Under the pieces are notes generated by a model. The model saw only the letters and a program-made list of their open reading frames with translations. It was not told the origin of the DNA and did no database searches. A program made the translations under genes and the position numbers. This document shows positions 52,272-60,926 of a DNA stretch of 64,000 nucleotides, one piece after another (position 1 is the stretch's first letter; each line of letters begins with the position of its first letter). The stretch is from Ferrovibrio sp046294345 (GTDB lineage: Bacteria > Pseudomonadota > Alphaproteobacteria > Ferrovibrionales > Ferrovibrionaceae). Location: assembly GCA_046294345.1 (NCBI GenBank), contig JBKBJT010000018.1, forward strand, positions 4,656 through 68,655, written 5' to 3'.

Positions 52272-53888
52272 TTACACAGCCAGCGATTTCGGGCGGGCGG
52301 ATTTCAGCCACAACACCATCATCATCCGGACGACCAGAATGGCGGTGAACATCGACGTGATGATGCCTACCGATATGGCGACGGCAAAACCCCGCACCGG
52401 ACCGCTGCCAATGGCAAACAGGATCGCCATGGCGATCAGGGTGGTCAGGTTGGAGTCCAGGATGGTCGAGAATGCGCGCGAAAACCCGGCATCCAGCGAG
52501 GCGATCACCGATTTACCCAGACGCGATTCCTCGCGGATGCGTTCGTTGATCAGCACATTGGCGTCCACGGCCATGCCGATGGTCAGCAGGATGCCGGCAA
52601 TGCCCGGCAGCGACAGCGTGGCCTGCATGGCCGAAAGCACGCCAAGGATCAGCGCCAGGTTCAGCGTCACGGCGATGACGGCGAAGGCGCCGAACAACCC
52701 GTAAGCCGCGATCATGAACAGGTTGACGAGCACAAAGCCAATGATGATCGCGATGATGCCGGCGCGGATGGCGTCGGCGCCCAGGTCCGGGCCCACCACG
52801 CGCTCTTCAATCACCTTCAGTGGCGCCGGCAGCGCGCCTGCGCGCAGCAGAACGGCAAGGTCGTTAGCCTCGGTCACGCTGAAATTGCCGCTGATCTGGC
52901 CCGAACCGCCCAGAATCGGCTCGCGAATCACCGGGGCGCTCAGCACCTTGTTGTCCAGCACGATGGCGAATGGCAGGCCGACCGACTGCTGCGTGATCTC
53001 TGCAAACCGCTTGCCGCCGACGGTGTCGAAACGGAAGGAAACAATCGGCTGGCCGCTACGCTGGTCATAGCCGGCCTGCGCGTCCACCAGATTGTCGCCG
53101 GCCACTTCTACCTTGCGCTTCACCACATAGCGTTCAACCGGTGCATTCGGGGTGCGCGGCTTGTCGCCTTCCAGGATTTCCGCGCCGGCCGGCGGAGGCA
53201 TGTTGGGGTCCGCGTTGGTATCGACCATGCGGAAGGTCAGCTTGGCGGTGGTGCCAAGCAGCCGCTTGATGCGTTCGGGATCGTCCACACCAGGCAACTG
53301 CACCAGGATGCGGTCGCTGCCCTGCACCTGGATGGTGGGTTCGTTGACGCCGGTCTGGTCGATACGCCGGCGTACGATTTCCATGGATTGGGCTACGGCG
53401 GAACGGGCGCGTTCGCGAACCGCCTGTTCCGACAGGGTCATGCGAACCGCGCCTTCGGCGGAAATATCAAGCTGCAGATCGGTGGCACCGGCACCGAGGT
53501 TGAAGGCTCCGCCCTGCAGCGGCTGGCCCAGTTTCACCAGCAATTCGCGGGCGCGGTTCGCCTGACCGGCATCGCGCAGCCGCAGGCCAACGACATTGCC
53601 GCCGGTGATGCCCAGATTGGTATACCCGATGCGCTCCTTGCGCAGTTCCTCGCGGGCGCCCTCGACAACCGCTTCCAGGCGCTCCCGCAGCACCGCCGAA
53701 GTGTCGACCTCCAGCAGCAGGTGCGAGCCGCCGCGAAGGTCAAGACCAAGGTTGACCTGCGGCAACTGCATCCACGACGGCAAAGCCGAAAGCTGCTGCT
53801 TGCTCAGCAGATTGGGGGCGGCAGTCACAAGGCCCGCCAGGGTGACGAGCAACACCAGCGCGGTTTTCCAGGGTGCGAAATAAAGCAT
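52272..53888 (-). CDS. secD: Protein translocase subunit SecD
   Basis: 538 aa, six helices with the large periplasmic P1 domain (about 40-330). GLDLRGGSHLLLEVD, LPGIAGILLTIGMAVDANVLINERIREE are standard. It starts 95 nt after yajC, beyond a terminator-like hairpin, so part of the yajC message may stop before secD. Confidence 0.97.
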   Translation of the reverse strand: MLYFAPWKTALVLLVTLAGLVTAAPNLLSKQQLSALPSWMQLPQVNLGLDLRGGSHLLLEVDTSAVLRERLEAVVEGAREELRKERIGYTNLGITGGNVVGLRLRDAGQANRARELLVKLGQPLQGGAFNLGAGATDLQLDISAEGAVRMTLSEQAVRERARSAVAQSMEIVRRRIDQTGVNEPTIQVQGSDRILVQLPGVDDPERIKRLLGTTAKLTFRMVDTNADPNMPPPAGAEILEGDKPRTPNAPVERYVVKRKVEVAGDNLVDAQAGYDQRSGQPIVSFRFDTVGGKRFAEITQQSVGLPFAIVLDNKVLSAPVIREPILGGSGQISGNFSVTEANDLAVLLRAGALPAPLKVIEERVVGPDLGADAIRAGIIAIIIGFVLVNLFMIAAYGLFGAFAVIAVTLNLALILGVLSAMQATLSLPGIAGILLTIGMAVDANVLINERIREESRLGKSVIASLDAGFSRAFSTILDSNLTTLIAMAILFAIGSGPVRGFAVAISVGIITSMFTAILVVRMMMVLWLKSARPKSLAV

Positions 53889-53939
53889 CGGATTACCTCT
53901 TCAGCCAGCTCGGCAACAAGCGAAAAGGCCGGAAGGAAC

Positions 53940-53968
53940 AAAAACCGGCGCTGCTTCCAGCGCCGGTT
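53940..53968 (-). terminator. Terminator or attenuator between yajC and secD
   Basis: An 11-bp GC-rich stem (53943-53953 with 53958-53968, CTTC loop) is followed on the minus strand by TTTTTG. As yajC and secD are both on this strand, it may reduce read-through and set secDF levels. Confidence 0.65.
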
Positions 53969-53983
53969 GTCGAAATACGGTGA

Positions 53984-54334
53984 TCAGCCTGCCTTGGCTT
54001 CGGACTTGTCGTCGTCCTCGACATCGCCGCCCTTCGAGCGGACCTCGGCAATGGTGCCCTTGACCACCTTCACCTTGATGCCATCGGCGATTTCGACTTG
54101 CACGAGGCCGTCTTCCTGCACCTTGGCGACCTTGCCAACGATGCCGCCCGAGGTGGTGACCACGTCACCGCGCCGCACGGCCTCGATCATCGCCTTGTGT
54201 TCCTTCATCTTTTTCTGCTGGGGACGAATCAGCAGAAAATAGAAGACGACGAAAATCAGGACCAGCGGCAGCAGCGAGGTCAGCATGTCGGTGGTGCCGC
54301 CGGCTGCCTGCGCGTAGGCCTCGGAAATCAGCAT
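53984..54334 (-). CDS. yajC: Preprotein translocase subunit YajC
   Basis: 116 aa with one N-terminal transmembrane helix (about 18-40) and IRPQQKKMKEHKAMIEAVRRGDVVTTSGGIVGKV. A Glu/Asp-rich tail follows. It binds SecDF and Acr-type exporters at the inner membrane. First gene of the secDF group, behind an unusual promoter flanked by an 11-bp inverted repeat. Confidence 0.94.
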   Translation of the reverse strand: MLISEAYAQAAGGTTDMLTSLLPLVLIFVVFYFLLIRPQQKKMKEHKAMIEAVRRGDVVTTSGGIVGKVAKVQEDGLVQVEIADGIKVKVVKGTIAEVRSKGGDVEDDDKSEAKAG

Positions 54335-54375
54335 GAAAGGCTCCCTGTATTGATTGGTTCGCCGGTCGCCCGGCG

Positions 54376-54429
54376 CGAGAGGGGGACTATAACGGCGGGC
54401 GACCGGATTGCAAGTATCTCCCCCTCTCG
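54376..54429 (-). promoter_or_regulatory. yajC promoter flanked by 11-bp perfect inverted repeat
   Basis: On the minus strand TTGCAA (54408-54413) and TATAGT (54386-54391), 16 nt apart, form a likely promoter. CGAGAGGGGGA (54376-54386) and TCCCCCTCTCG (54419-54429) are perfect inverted copies exactly flanking it. Could be paired operator half-sites. Confidence 0.55.
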
Positions 54430-54527
54430 TTCAGGGCCGGGCTGATGGGGAAAATCCATATATTTCAAACGCCTGCGACGGTCGGCCGCAAGGGCGGCCA
54501 TAGCCTGATCCCGCTTCACCCCCTATA

Positions 54528-54749
54528 ATGCAAACCATGCATATCCTGACCATAGAAGGCATGAGCTGTGACGCCTGTAAGCGGGCGATCAGCAATGCGA
54601 TCAGCAACGCGGCCCCCGGTGTGGCCTTCGAAGTGGATCTCCAGCGCAAGCAAGTTCGTTTCAAGACCCTGCCGCCGGAGCGCCAGGCCGATGTGCGCAA
54701 CGCGATCCGGGATGCCGGTTATGGCGTCCTGGAGAGCAGCAGGTCCTGA
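54528..54749 (+). CDS. Heavy-metal-associated (HMA) domain protein, copper-chaperone-like
   Basis: 73 aa, one HMA domain (ferredoxin-like) with the metal-binding GMSCDACKRAI. It would bind Cu or similar ions. No copper ATPase is adjacent. It is followed 101 nt later by the hemerythrin gene; ATG at 54537 is an alternative start. Confidence 0.83.
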   Translation: MQTMHILTIEGMSCDACKRAISNAISNAAPGVAFEVDLQRKQVRFKTLPPERQADVRNAIRDAGYGVLESSRS

Positions 54750-54782
54750 CGACCGGCGCGATATCCGCCAAAGCGCAAAATT

Positions 54783-54796
54783 TTGCGCTGGATCAA
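54783..54796. promoter_or_regulatory. FNR/FixK-type box before hemerythrin
   Basis: TTGCGCTGGATCAA: the second half (ATCAA) is perfect, the first is TTG with two changes, as in many natural FNR sites. Its centre is 61.5 nt before the ATG, identical to the hydrolase box at 38626, consistent with activation from about position -41.5. Confidence 0.5.
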
Positions 54797-54850
54797 CGCC
54801 TGTACAGCCTTCGGTGGCATTCTGACCTGCATCATCAGCAGGAGGCAGGC

Positions 54851-55441
54851 ATGCAGGAGGCCATCACCATCATCCGCGCAGAACATCGTAGTCTGGCGGC
54901 AGTGCTGCATGGGCTGCTGAGCATCGTCGAGGGCCTCAACAGGCAGGCTGGAAAGCCGGATTTCGGCCTGCTGCTGGCGATGCTCACCTATATCGATGAA
55001 TTCCCGGATCAATTTCACCACCCCAAAGAGGACCAGTACCTCTTCCGGCAATTGCGCCTGCGGGCACCTGACGCGATTGGACTGCTGGACGCGCTGGAGG
55101 CCGAGCACAAGCGCAATGGCGAGTTAATGTCTGGCCTGCGCCGTGCGCTGAAACGCTACGAGGAACATCCCGAAAAACCGGAAGCCCGCGAAGCATTCCG
55201 CAACCTGGTGAAACAGTATGCCGAGTTTCACTGGAGCCACATGCGGCTTGAGGAGGAACAGGTTTTTCCGTTGGCCGAGGTCAGGCTGAACGCACAGGAC
55301 TGGGCTGATATCAATGCGGCCTTTCGCAGCAATGCAGATCCGCTGATCGGCACAGAGGCGAAAGATCATTACCAGGACATGCTGCGAAAGATCGTGAGCC
55401 GAGCCCCGGCGCCAATCGGGGTCGGCGCAAGATGGAGCTGA
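54851..55441 (+). CDS. Hemerythrin-domain protein
   Basis: 196 aa. An all-helical domain with likely di-iron ligands: His12 (AEH), HHPKED near 57, EHKRN near 96 and FHWSHMRLEEEQ near 135. It may sense or carry oxygen or nitric oxide. An FNR-like box upstream points to low-oxygen induction. It is convergent with the SpoIIAA-like gene (3 nt gap). Confidence 0.87.
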   Translation: MQEAITIIRAEHRSLAAVLHGLLSIVEGLNRQAGKPDFGLLLAMLTYIDEFPDQFHHPKEDQYLFRQLRLRAPDAIGLLDALEAEHKRNGELMSGLRRALKRYEEHPEKPEAREAFRNLVKQYAEFHWSHMRLEEEQVFPLAEVRLNAQDWADINAAFRSNADPLIGTEAKDHYQDMLRKIVSRAPAPIGVGARWS

Positions 55442-55444
55442 ATC

Positions 55445-55879
55445 TTAGTCCTGAACGGATGAACCGGACATCAGCCATTGTCGTGCCCCATCTGGCTCAG
55501 GAAAGAGCCGGTGCCGACTTGCAGGGAACAGACTGCTGACCGCTTTCACCAGAAGAGAGAACAGGGAATCGCTGGTCAGATAGGCAACCTTCGTCATAAC
55601 AGTGTTGCCTTTGCTCCAGTCGGTCATGCGGCTGATTGCGAGCATAGACTGCCAGTCGACATTGCCACGAAAACCACGCACATCCACCAGCGTGGGAATT
55701 CCCGGGTGGAGCCAGCCCTGCTGCAGGCCGGTAAGGATGGCATCGTGGATCAGCCCGCCGATTGGCGCACCAGCAATCGTGATAGCCAGTATGCCGTCGC
55801 ACAGGCGGACGATGACATAATCGTCCGCGCTTCCAAGGCGGAGTTCTGCCCCGGCGTCTGAACTGCCGTCAGGAGGCAT
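55445..55879 (-). CDS. SpoIIAA/STAS-like hypothetical protein
   Basis: 144 aa from ATG at 55879; the reading frame is open further upstream but has no better start. Two halves suggest a SpoIIAA-like fold (TLVDVRGFRGNVDWQSMLA, VAYLTSDSLFSLLVKAV). No catalytic motif. Other members are found in proteobacteria with unknown function. Confidence 0.6.
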   Translation of the reverse strand: MPPDGSSDAGAELRLGSADDYVIVRLCDGILAITIAGAPIGGLIHDAILTGLQQGWLHPGIPTLVDVRGFRGNVDWQSMLAISRMTDWSKGNTVMTKVAYLTSDSLFSLLVKAVSSLFPASRHRLFPEPDGARQWLMSGSSVQD

Positions 55880-56015
55880 GATATTCTTTAGGCCTAAAAC
55901 ACTGCATCGGCCGAAGAATAAACTGCAAGTCTTGTGAAATAAACTATACCAATGGCTTACCGCAAATATTTGCAGCGACACCTGAAATACGCCTATCGAA
56001 CAATATGGAAAATAA

Positions 56016-56092
56016 TGGTCGGAGCGGCGGGATTTGAACCCACGACCCCCAGTCCCCCAGACTGATGCGCTACCAGGCTGCGCTACGCTCCG
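56016..56092 (-). tRNA. tRNA-Pro (GGG anticodon)
   Basis: 77 nt with encoded CCA. Acceptor CGGAGCG pairs with CGCTCCG, anticodon stem TCAGT/ACTGG with loop CTGGGGG gives anticodon GGG, and the T-loop TTCAAAT is standard. It precedes the merR-ihfA block in the usual alphaproteobacterial order. Confidence 0.97.
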
Positions 56093-56202
56093 ACCGAGCT
56101 GATCGCCGGCGGCCGGATAAGCAGGCGGCGGGCGATCAAGCGGCGCGCACTATAGCCAGCGCCCTTGCATGGCGCAACCGGGCCAAGCCATTGGAAAATC
56201 AG

Positions 56203-56730
56203 TCAGCGGCTCTGGCGCGCGACAATATCGGCGTGAATGCCTTCCAGGTCCCGGAGACAGGATTTCAGGGCCTGGCGAAGACTGCCCATATCGTTGAGCA
56301 GATCGAACGGCATGCCGATCTGACGATCCTGCCCGTCCGCCTTTGCCGGCTTGCGCTTACCGGCATCCCGGGCCGGCGCGACAGCCTTGTCCTGCTGGGC
56401 GCGGGCGCGAACCGCCTTGGCCAGCCCGCCTTCGCGAAGCAGCTTCTGCACGCCGCGAATGGTGTAGCCCTGCTCGTGCAGCAACACGCGGATTTCACCC
56501 AGCAGGGCAATATCCTCGCTGCGGTAATAGCGGCGCCCGCCATTCCGCTTCACCGGGCGAACCTGATGGAATTTCTTTTCCCAAAAGCGCAGCACATGCT
56601 GCGGCAGATCGAGTTGCTCGGCGACCTCGCCTATCGTGCGAAAAGCAGCATTAGCCTTGGTTTTGCCTGTCGATTCCCGGCCCGATGTTTCCTTGGCCGC
56701 CCTGCCTGTCCGCTGCTGTTCGTCTGCCAT
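56203..56730 (-). CDS. MerR-family regulator adjoining ihfA
   Basis: 175 aa. The MerR winged helix lies at 30-100 (RTIGEVAEQLDLPQHVLRFWEKKF, NGGRRYYRSEDI), followed by a Lys-rich linker and a C-terminal coil. No metal-binding cysteines, so it does not look like a metal sensor. It follows ihfA by 22 nt as in many alphaproteobacteria. Confidence 0.88.
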   Translation of the reverse strand: MADEQQRTGRAAKETSGRESTGKTKANAAFRTIGEVAEQLDLPQHVLRFWEKKFHQVRPVKRNGGRRYYRSEDIALLGEIRVLLHEQGYTIRGVQKLLREGGLAKAVRARAQQDKAVAPARDAGKRKPAKADGQDRQIGMPFDLLNDMGSLRQALKSCLRDLEGIHADIVARQSR

Positions 56731-56752
56731 GAATGCCTGTCGCGGACGTAAC

Positions 56753-57082
56753 TCAGATACCAGCCTTGGCCTGCTGGCTCAGGGCATGCATGCCCGCGTT
56801 GATCTTTTCCTTCAGCACATGGCTGGCCCGGAAGACCAGCACCTTGCGCGGATCGATCGGAACCTCCTGGCCGGTTTTCGGGTTGCGGCCCATGCGCCCG
56901 CCCTTGGAGCGGACCTGGAACGTGCCGAACGAGGAAATCTTCACCATATGGTCGGCGATCAGACTGTCGATGATTTCGTTCAGGACGGTTTCGACCAGCT
57001 GGGCGGACTCGCTGCGCGAGAGGCCGACCTCCTGGTAGATCGCCTCGCTGAGTTGCGCCCGCGTCAAGGTGTTACCGGTCAT
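56753..57082 (-). CDS. ihfA: Integration host factor subunit alpha
   Basis: 109 aa from ATG at 57082 with GGGGG-rich ribosome region; TTG and GTG just upstream are less likely. HU/IHF fold with the DNA-intercalating RNPKTGQEVPI (about 68-78). IHF bends DNA for regulation, recombination and packaging. Next to merR and fabH. Confidence 0.95.
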   Translation of the reverse strand: MTGNTLTRAQLSEAIYQEVGLSRSESAQLVETVLNEIIDSLIADHMVKISSFGTFQVRSKGGRMGRNPKTGQEVPIDPRKVLVFRASHVLKEKINAGMHALSQQAKAGI

Positions 57083-57216
57083 CACCAACGCCCCCTTTTG
57101 GCCAAATTTTATTGTGAGGACGCTAACTTAACCCCAGCCGGCCGTCAATAAGACCTTGGCCGAATCGCCCGCGCGGATGGCGGGAATAGCATTCCGGACA
57201 CTACTTTCGGGGGAAA

Positions 57217-58188
57217 CTACCAGCGAACCAGGGCGCTGCCCCAGGTGAAGCCGCCGCCCATGGCTTCCAGCAGCAGGACATCCCCCCGCTTGATCCGACC
57301 ATCGGCGACTGCTTCGGCCAAGGCCAGCGGCACGGAAGCCGCCGAGGTGTTGCCATGGTGATCGACCGTCAGCACCACGCGGCTGGTATCCATGCCGAGT
57401 TTGCGGGCCGTGCCATCGATGATGCGCTTGTTGGCCTGGTGCGGCACCAGCCAGTCGATCTGCTCGGGCTTCATGTCGACGGCAGACAGCGTCTCTTTCA
57501 CCACATCAGCCAGATTGACCACGGCATGGCGGAACACTTCCTTGCCCAGCATACGAACATGGCCCGTCGTCTGTGTGCTGGACGGCCCGCCATCGACATA
57601 CAACAGATCGTTATGACGGCCATCGGAATGCAGATGCGTGGTCAGCACACCACGGTCATCGGTGTTGCCCTTGCCCTCCTCCGCGCGCAGCACCAGAGCG
57701 CCGGCGCCGTCGGCAAACAACACGCAGGTGGTACGGTCGGTCCAGTCGAGGATGCGCGAAAAGGTCTCGGCGCCGATCACCAGTGCCGTTTTCGCCTGCC
57801 CCGCCTTGATGAAATTATCCGCGGTGGCGAGCGCAAAAATGAAACCCGAGCAAACGGCCTGCACGTCGAAGGCAAAACCGCGCGTCATGCCCAGTTCAGC
57901 CTGCACGCGACAGGCGGTGGCAGGAAAGGTCTGGTCCGGCGTCGCCGTGGCGAGGATGATCAGGTCGACATCGGCCGCCGTCAGGCCGGCATTCTTCAGG
58001 GCTGCCTGCGAAGCCTTGATGGCCAGATCGGATGTCTTCTCGTTGTCGGCGGCGATGTGACGCTGGCGAATGCCGCTGCGTTCGACGATCCATTCGTCCG
58101 AGGTATCGACCATCTTTGCCAGTTCGGCATTGGTCAGGATTCGCTCCGGCAGATAGCTGCCGCATCCCACGACGACCGAGCGAATCAT
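57217..58188 (-). CDS. fabH: 3-oxoacyl-[acyl-carrier-protein] synthase III
   Basis: 323 aa. Catalytic Cys113 in VCSGF, His in PHQANKRI near 249 and Asn in HHGNTSAAS near 279. It starts fatty acid synthesis from acetyl-CoA and malonyl-ACP. It overlaps plsX by 4 nt. Confidence 0.97.
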   Translation of the reverse strand: MIRSVVVGCGSYLPERILTNAELAKMVDTSDEWIVERSGIRQRHIAADNEKTSDLAIKASQAALKNAGLTAADVDLIILATATPDQTFPATACRVQAELGMTRGFAFDVQAVCSGFIFALATADNFIKAGQAKTALVIGAETFSRILDWTDRTTCVLFADGAGALVLRAEEGKGNTDDRGVLTTHLHSDGRHNDLLYVDGGPSSTQTTGHVRMLGKEVFRHAVVNLADVVKETLSAVDMKPEQIDWLVPHQANKRIIDGTARKLGMDTSRVVLTVDHHGNTSAASVPLALAEAVADGRIKRGDVLLLEAMGGGFTWGSALVRW

Positions 58189-59279
58189 GATGCCCTCACA
58201 CGCGACTCTTGTTGGTCTGCCTGCCCCGCCTCGTCCGACGACGGCTGGGCGGCAAGCGAGCCGGCAAACGCGCCGGCAAAATCGGCCTTGATCCGCTCGA
58301 TCAGGCGATCCTGCGCCATATCGATGGCCACTTCCAATGCCGCGGCAAAGCCCACATCATCGGTGCCGCCGTGGCTTTTGACCACGATGCCGTTCAAACC
58401 AAGCAGCACGCCGCCGTTATAAAAACGAGGATCCATGCGGTCGCGCAGCATCGCGAGGCCGGAATTGGCAAAGAGATAGCCGATCCTGGTGAAGATCGAA
58501 CGCTGGAAGGCGGACTTCAGCAGCGACGCCATCAGCTTGGCGGTGCCTTCAACCGTCTTCAGGGCGATGTTTCCGGTGAAACCGTCGGTGACGATCACAT
58601 CGACCTCGCCACCGGCGATATCGTTGCCCTCGACGAAACCGACGAATTCGAAAGGCGGCTTGGCGACGGCACGCAGCAGATCGGCCGCGGCCCTCACCTC
58701 GTCATGACCCTTCAGTTCCTCGACGCCGACATTGAGCAGGCCCACGCGCGGCCGATGCCGGCCCAGGGCGGAGTGCGCCAGGTTGGCGCCCATCACGGCG
58801 AACTGCACCAGATTGCGCGCGTCGCATTCGACGTTGGCGCCAAGATCGAGGACGACCGTTTCGCCTTTCAGGGTTGGCAGGAAGGACGCGATGGCGGGGC
58901 GCTCGATACCCGGCAGCGTGCGCAGCACGAATTTCGCCATCGCCATCAGCGCGCCGGTATTGCCGGCCGAAACGATGGCATGGGCTTCGCCGCTGGCCAC
59001 GGCATCGATCGACAGCCGCATGCTGGTATTGCGGCCGCGGCGCAGGGCCTGGCTGGGCTTGTCTTCGCTGAGGACCTTCTCGGCGGTGTGCCGAAGCTCG
59101 GAGCGTTCTTTCAGGTTGGGAAAACGACGCAACAAAGGCTCGACCTGCGCAGCGTCGCCGAACAGGATGAACTTCACCTGCGGGAAACGCGGCAGCAGGG
59201 CCGCTGCACCTTTGATCACCATGTCAGGGGCGTGGTCACCCCCCATGGCATCGAGCGCAATCGTTAAGGCCGCGGTCAC
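58185..59279 (-). CDS. plsX: Phosphate acyltransferase PlsX
   Basis: 364 aa. DAMGGDHAP (10-18), VSAGNTGALMA and LNVGVEELKGHDEVR match the family. It makes acyl-phosphate for PlsY (gene at 7008-7652). Forms the rpmF-plsX-fabH operon; 41 nt from rpmF. Confidence 0.97.
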   Translation of the reverse strand: MTAALTIALDAMGGDHAPDMVIKGAAALLPRFPQVKFILFGDAAQVEPLLRRFPNLKERSELRHTAEKVLSEDKPSQALRRGRNTSMRLSIDAVASGEAHAIVSAGNTGALMAMAKFVLRTLPGIERPAIASFLPTLKGETVVLDLGANVECDARNLVQFAVMGANLAHSALGRHRPRVGLLNVGVEELKGHDEVRAAADLLRAVAKPPFEFVGFVEGNDIAGGEVDVIVTDGFTGNIALKTVEGTAKLMASLLKSAFQRSIFTRIGYLFANSGLAMLRDRMDPRFYNGGVLLGLNGIVVKSHGGTDDVGFAAALEVAIDMAQDRLIERIKADFAGAFAGSLAAQPSSDEAGQADQQESRVRAS

Positions 59280-59320
59280 CCCGTTGCCCTTATCGATTCA
59301 ATGCCAATGCCTGAGCGGGC

Positions 59321-59506
59321 TCAGGCGGCAGCCGTCTTCGCAACCACCTCGCGGCCGTCATAATGGCCGCAGGCACCACAAACGTGATGCGGGCGCTTCA
59401 GCTCGCCGCAATTCGAGCACTCGACATAAGCGCTGCCGCTCAGCGCATCGTGGGAACGGCCCATGTCGCGCTTGGACTTGGACTTCTTCTTCTTAGGAAC
59501 AGCCAT
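59321..59506 (-). CDS. rpmF: 50S ribosomal protein L32
   Basis: 61 aa. N-terminal KKKKSKSKRDMRRSH-like basic segment and a zinc-type CSNC...CGAC group. Next to plsX as usual, and downstream of DUF177. Confidence 0.97.
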   Translation of the reverse strand: MAVPKKKKSKSKRDMGRSHDALSGSAYVECSNCGELKRPHHVCGACGHYDGREVVAKTAAA

Positions 59507-59533
59507 GACACATCTCTCTCACTATTCGCGCGC

Positions 59534-59545
59534 TGCGGGCCCGCA
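59534..59545. repeat. 12-bp perfect palindrome in rpmF leader
   Basis: TGCGGGCCCGCA, 28 nt before the rpmF start. GC-rich palindromes can arise by chance in this DNA; a role in L32 control is only possible. Confidence 0.3.
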
Positions 59546-59617
59546 TGCGCGTTAACCGCTTTGGCTAGAATCCCCGCCTATATACTCTTGGCGCGCCCGG
59601 GGACCAAGCGCTTTCCC

Positions 59618-60187
59618 TCAATCCTTTTTCACCGCCTTCAGCTTCGCCAGGGCAGCAAAGGGGCTTACTTTTGCCCCCTCTTCTGCGTCCGGACGATACC
59701 CTTCCGGCAGACCCGCCCCGGGTTTGCGCGGATACGGGTCCAGCGCCAGGGCCAGCTCCTCGGCAACCACCGCGCCGGCGTCGATCAGGCCGTTTTCGAT
59801 CGGATCGACTGGATCCTCGGCATCGGGATCCAGCCATTCCGCCTCGTCTTCGCCCAGATCGGCCTCTGGCTCGATCATGTCGGCCGGAGCGAAACGACGG
59901 ATAAAACCATCCGAAATCCGCTGCCGCACCGGTTCGAGCGACACGACACAGGTCTGTTCGACCTCGGCCTCGATTTCGCCCTTCACCAGATACTGCCCGG
60001 CGGTCGCTGGATCTGGCATCAGCCGGACTTTGGCGACCAGCGACAGCACGGCCGGAATACGGAACCGCCGCGCCAGCGCGGCACGGGCCTGTTCGTCAGC
60101 CGTCAGGGCCAGCGTCAGGCCTTCAGGACCGATCCGGTCGACCTCGACGACATGGCTGAATTCGTGGCCAGGCGCGTCTTTCGACAC
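59618..60187 (-). CDS. DUF177 (YceD-like) protein
   Basis: 189 aa from GTG at 60187, chosen because AAGAGGA precedes it; a TTG seven codons earlier is in frame. YceD family proteins are linked to 23S rRNA processing and accumulate beside rpmF-plsX. Acidic with conserved CVVSLEPV. Downstream of the CBP3-like gene. Confidence 0.87.
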   Translation of the reverse strand: MSKDAPGHEFSHVVEVDRIGPEGLTLALTADEQARAALARRFRIPAVLSLVAKVRLMPDPATAGQYLVKGEIEAEVEQTCVVSLEPVRQRISDGFIRRFAPADMIEPEADLGEDEAEWLDPDAEDPVDPIENGLIDAGAVVAEELALALDPYPRKPGAGLPEGYRPDAEEGAKVSPFAALAKLKAVKKD

Positions 60188-60278
60188 GATAAATCCTCTT
60201 GATTCCAACCAGGGCGGTCAAGGCGGCGGAACATAGGGGCAAGCCGCCCCCCGGTCAACCGCTTTGTCCGCTGCCGTA

Positions 60279-60827
60279 TCAGCTGGTCAGAGCCGGAAAA
60301 ACAAGCTTTCCCGCCAGAATTTCGCTATCCGGCTGGCTGGCCAGGTCGCCATCCGCCCGCCGGACATAGGCCGAAACCGCTCCGAGGCCCGGCATGTCGG
60401 GCGATGCCTTGCCGGCATAGAGGTTCCGGGCCAGGGCCTCGCGCAGGAGGGCGTCGTCTCCGGCCTGCAGTGCCGCCTCGTAGGATTCGACCCGACCATA
60501 AAAGGCCTGGGCCATGGTTTTCACCTTCTTACCCACGCTCAGGTCGCCAACGCCAATTTCGCGCAGGTTGCTGTCCATATCGGCAAACATCAGGTCGAAC
60601 AGCTGTTGGCTGAGCGGTTCTGCCTCGGTCCCGATCCGGCGTAGCCGGCGCATGGCAAGGAAGCTGTGCAGCACGACCATGTCGAACCGGCCGTCAAGGC
60701 TGTCAGGCACCCCATGGTCACGGTAAAAGCCGGCTTGGCGGGATTGGGCAACGATCCCGCTGTAAAGGGCGACCGCCCGTGCATCGGGCTGTTTTCCAGC
60801 AAAAAGTGAGAAAATTCTAGCAAGCAT
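60279..60827 (-). CDS. Ubiquinol-cytochrome c chaperone (CBP3-like)
   Basis: 182 aa. The CBP3 core VVLHSFLAMRRLRR and FDLMFADMDSNLREIGVGDLSVGKKVKTMAQAFYGR are clear. It assists the assembly of cytochrome bc1 complex (cytochrome b maturation) in alphaproteobacteria and mitochondria. Located beside DUF177 as usual. Confidence 0.93.
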   Translation of the reverse strand: MLARIFSLFAGKQPDARAVALYSGIVAQSRQAGFYRDHGVPDSLDGRFDMVVLHSFLAMRRLRRIGTEAEPLSQQLFDLMFADMDSNLREIGVGDLSVGKKVKTMAQAFYGRVESYEAALQAGDDALLREALARNLYAGKASPDMPGLGAVSAYVRRADGDLASQPDSEILAGKLVFPALTS

Positions 60828-60926
60828 ATGATTCTACGTCACGAATATTACACGGCTATGGTGGCCATTTGCCTTTCGGAGCGACAGAAGATAGTATGCC
60901 GCCCTCGTTAGAGCGAGTCTTCCACC

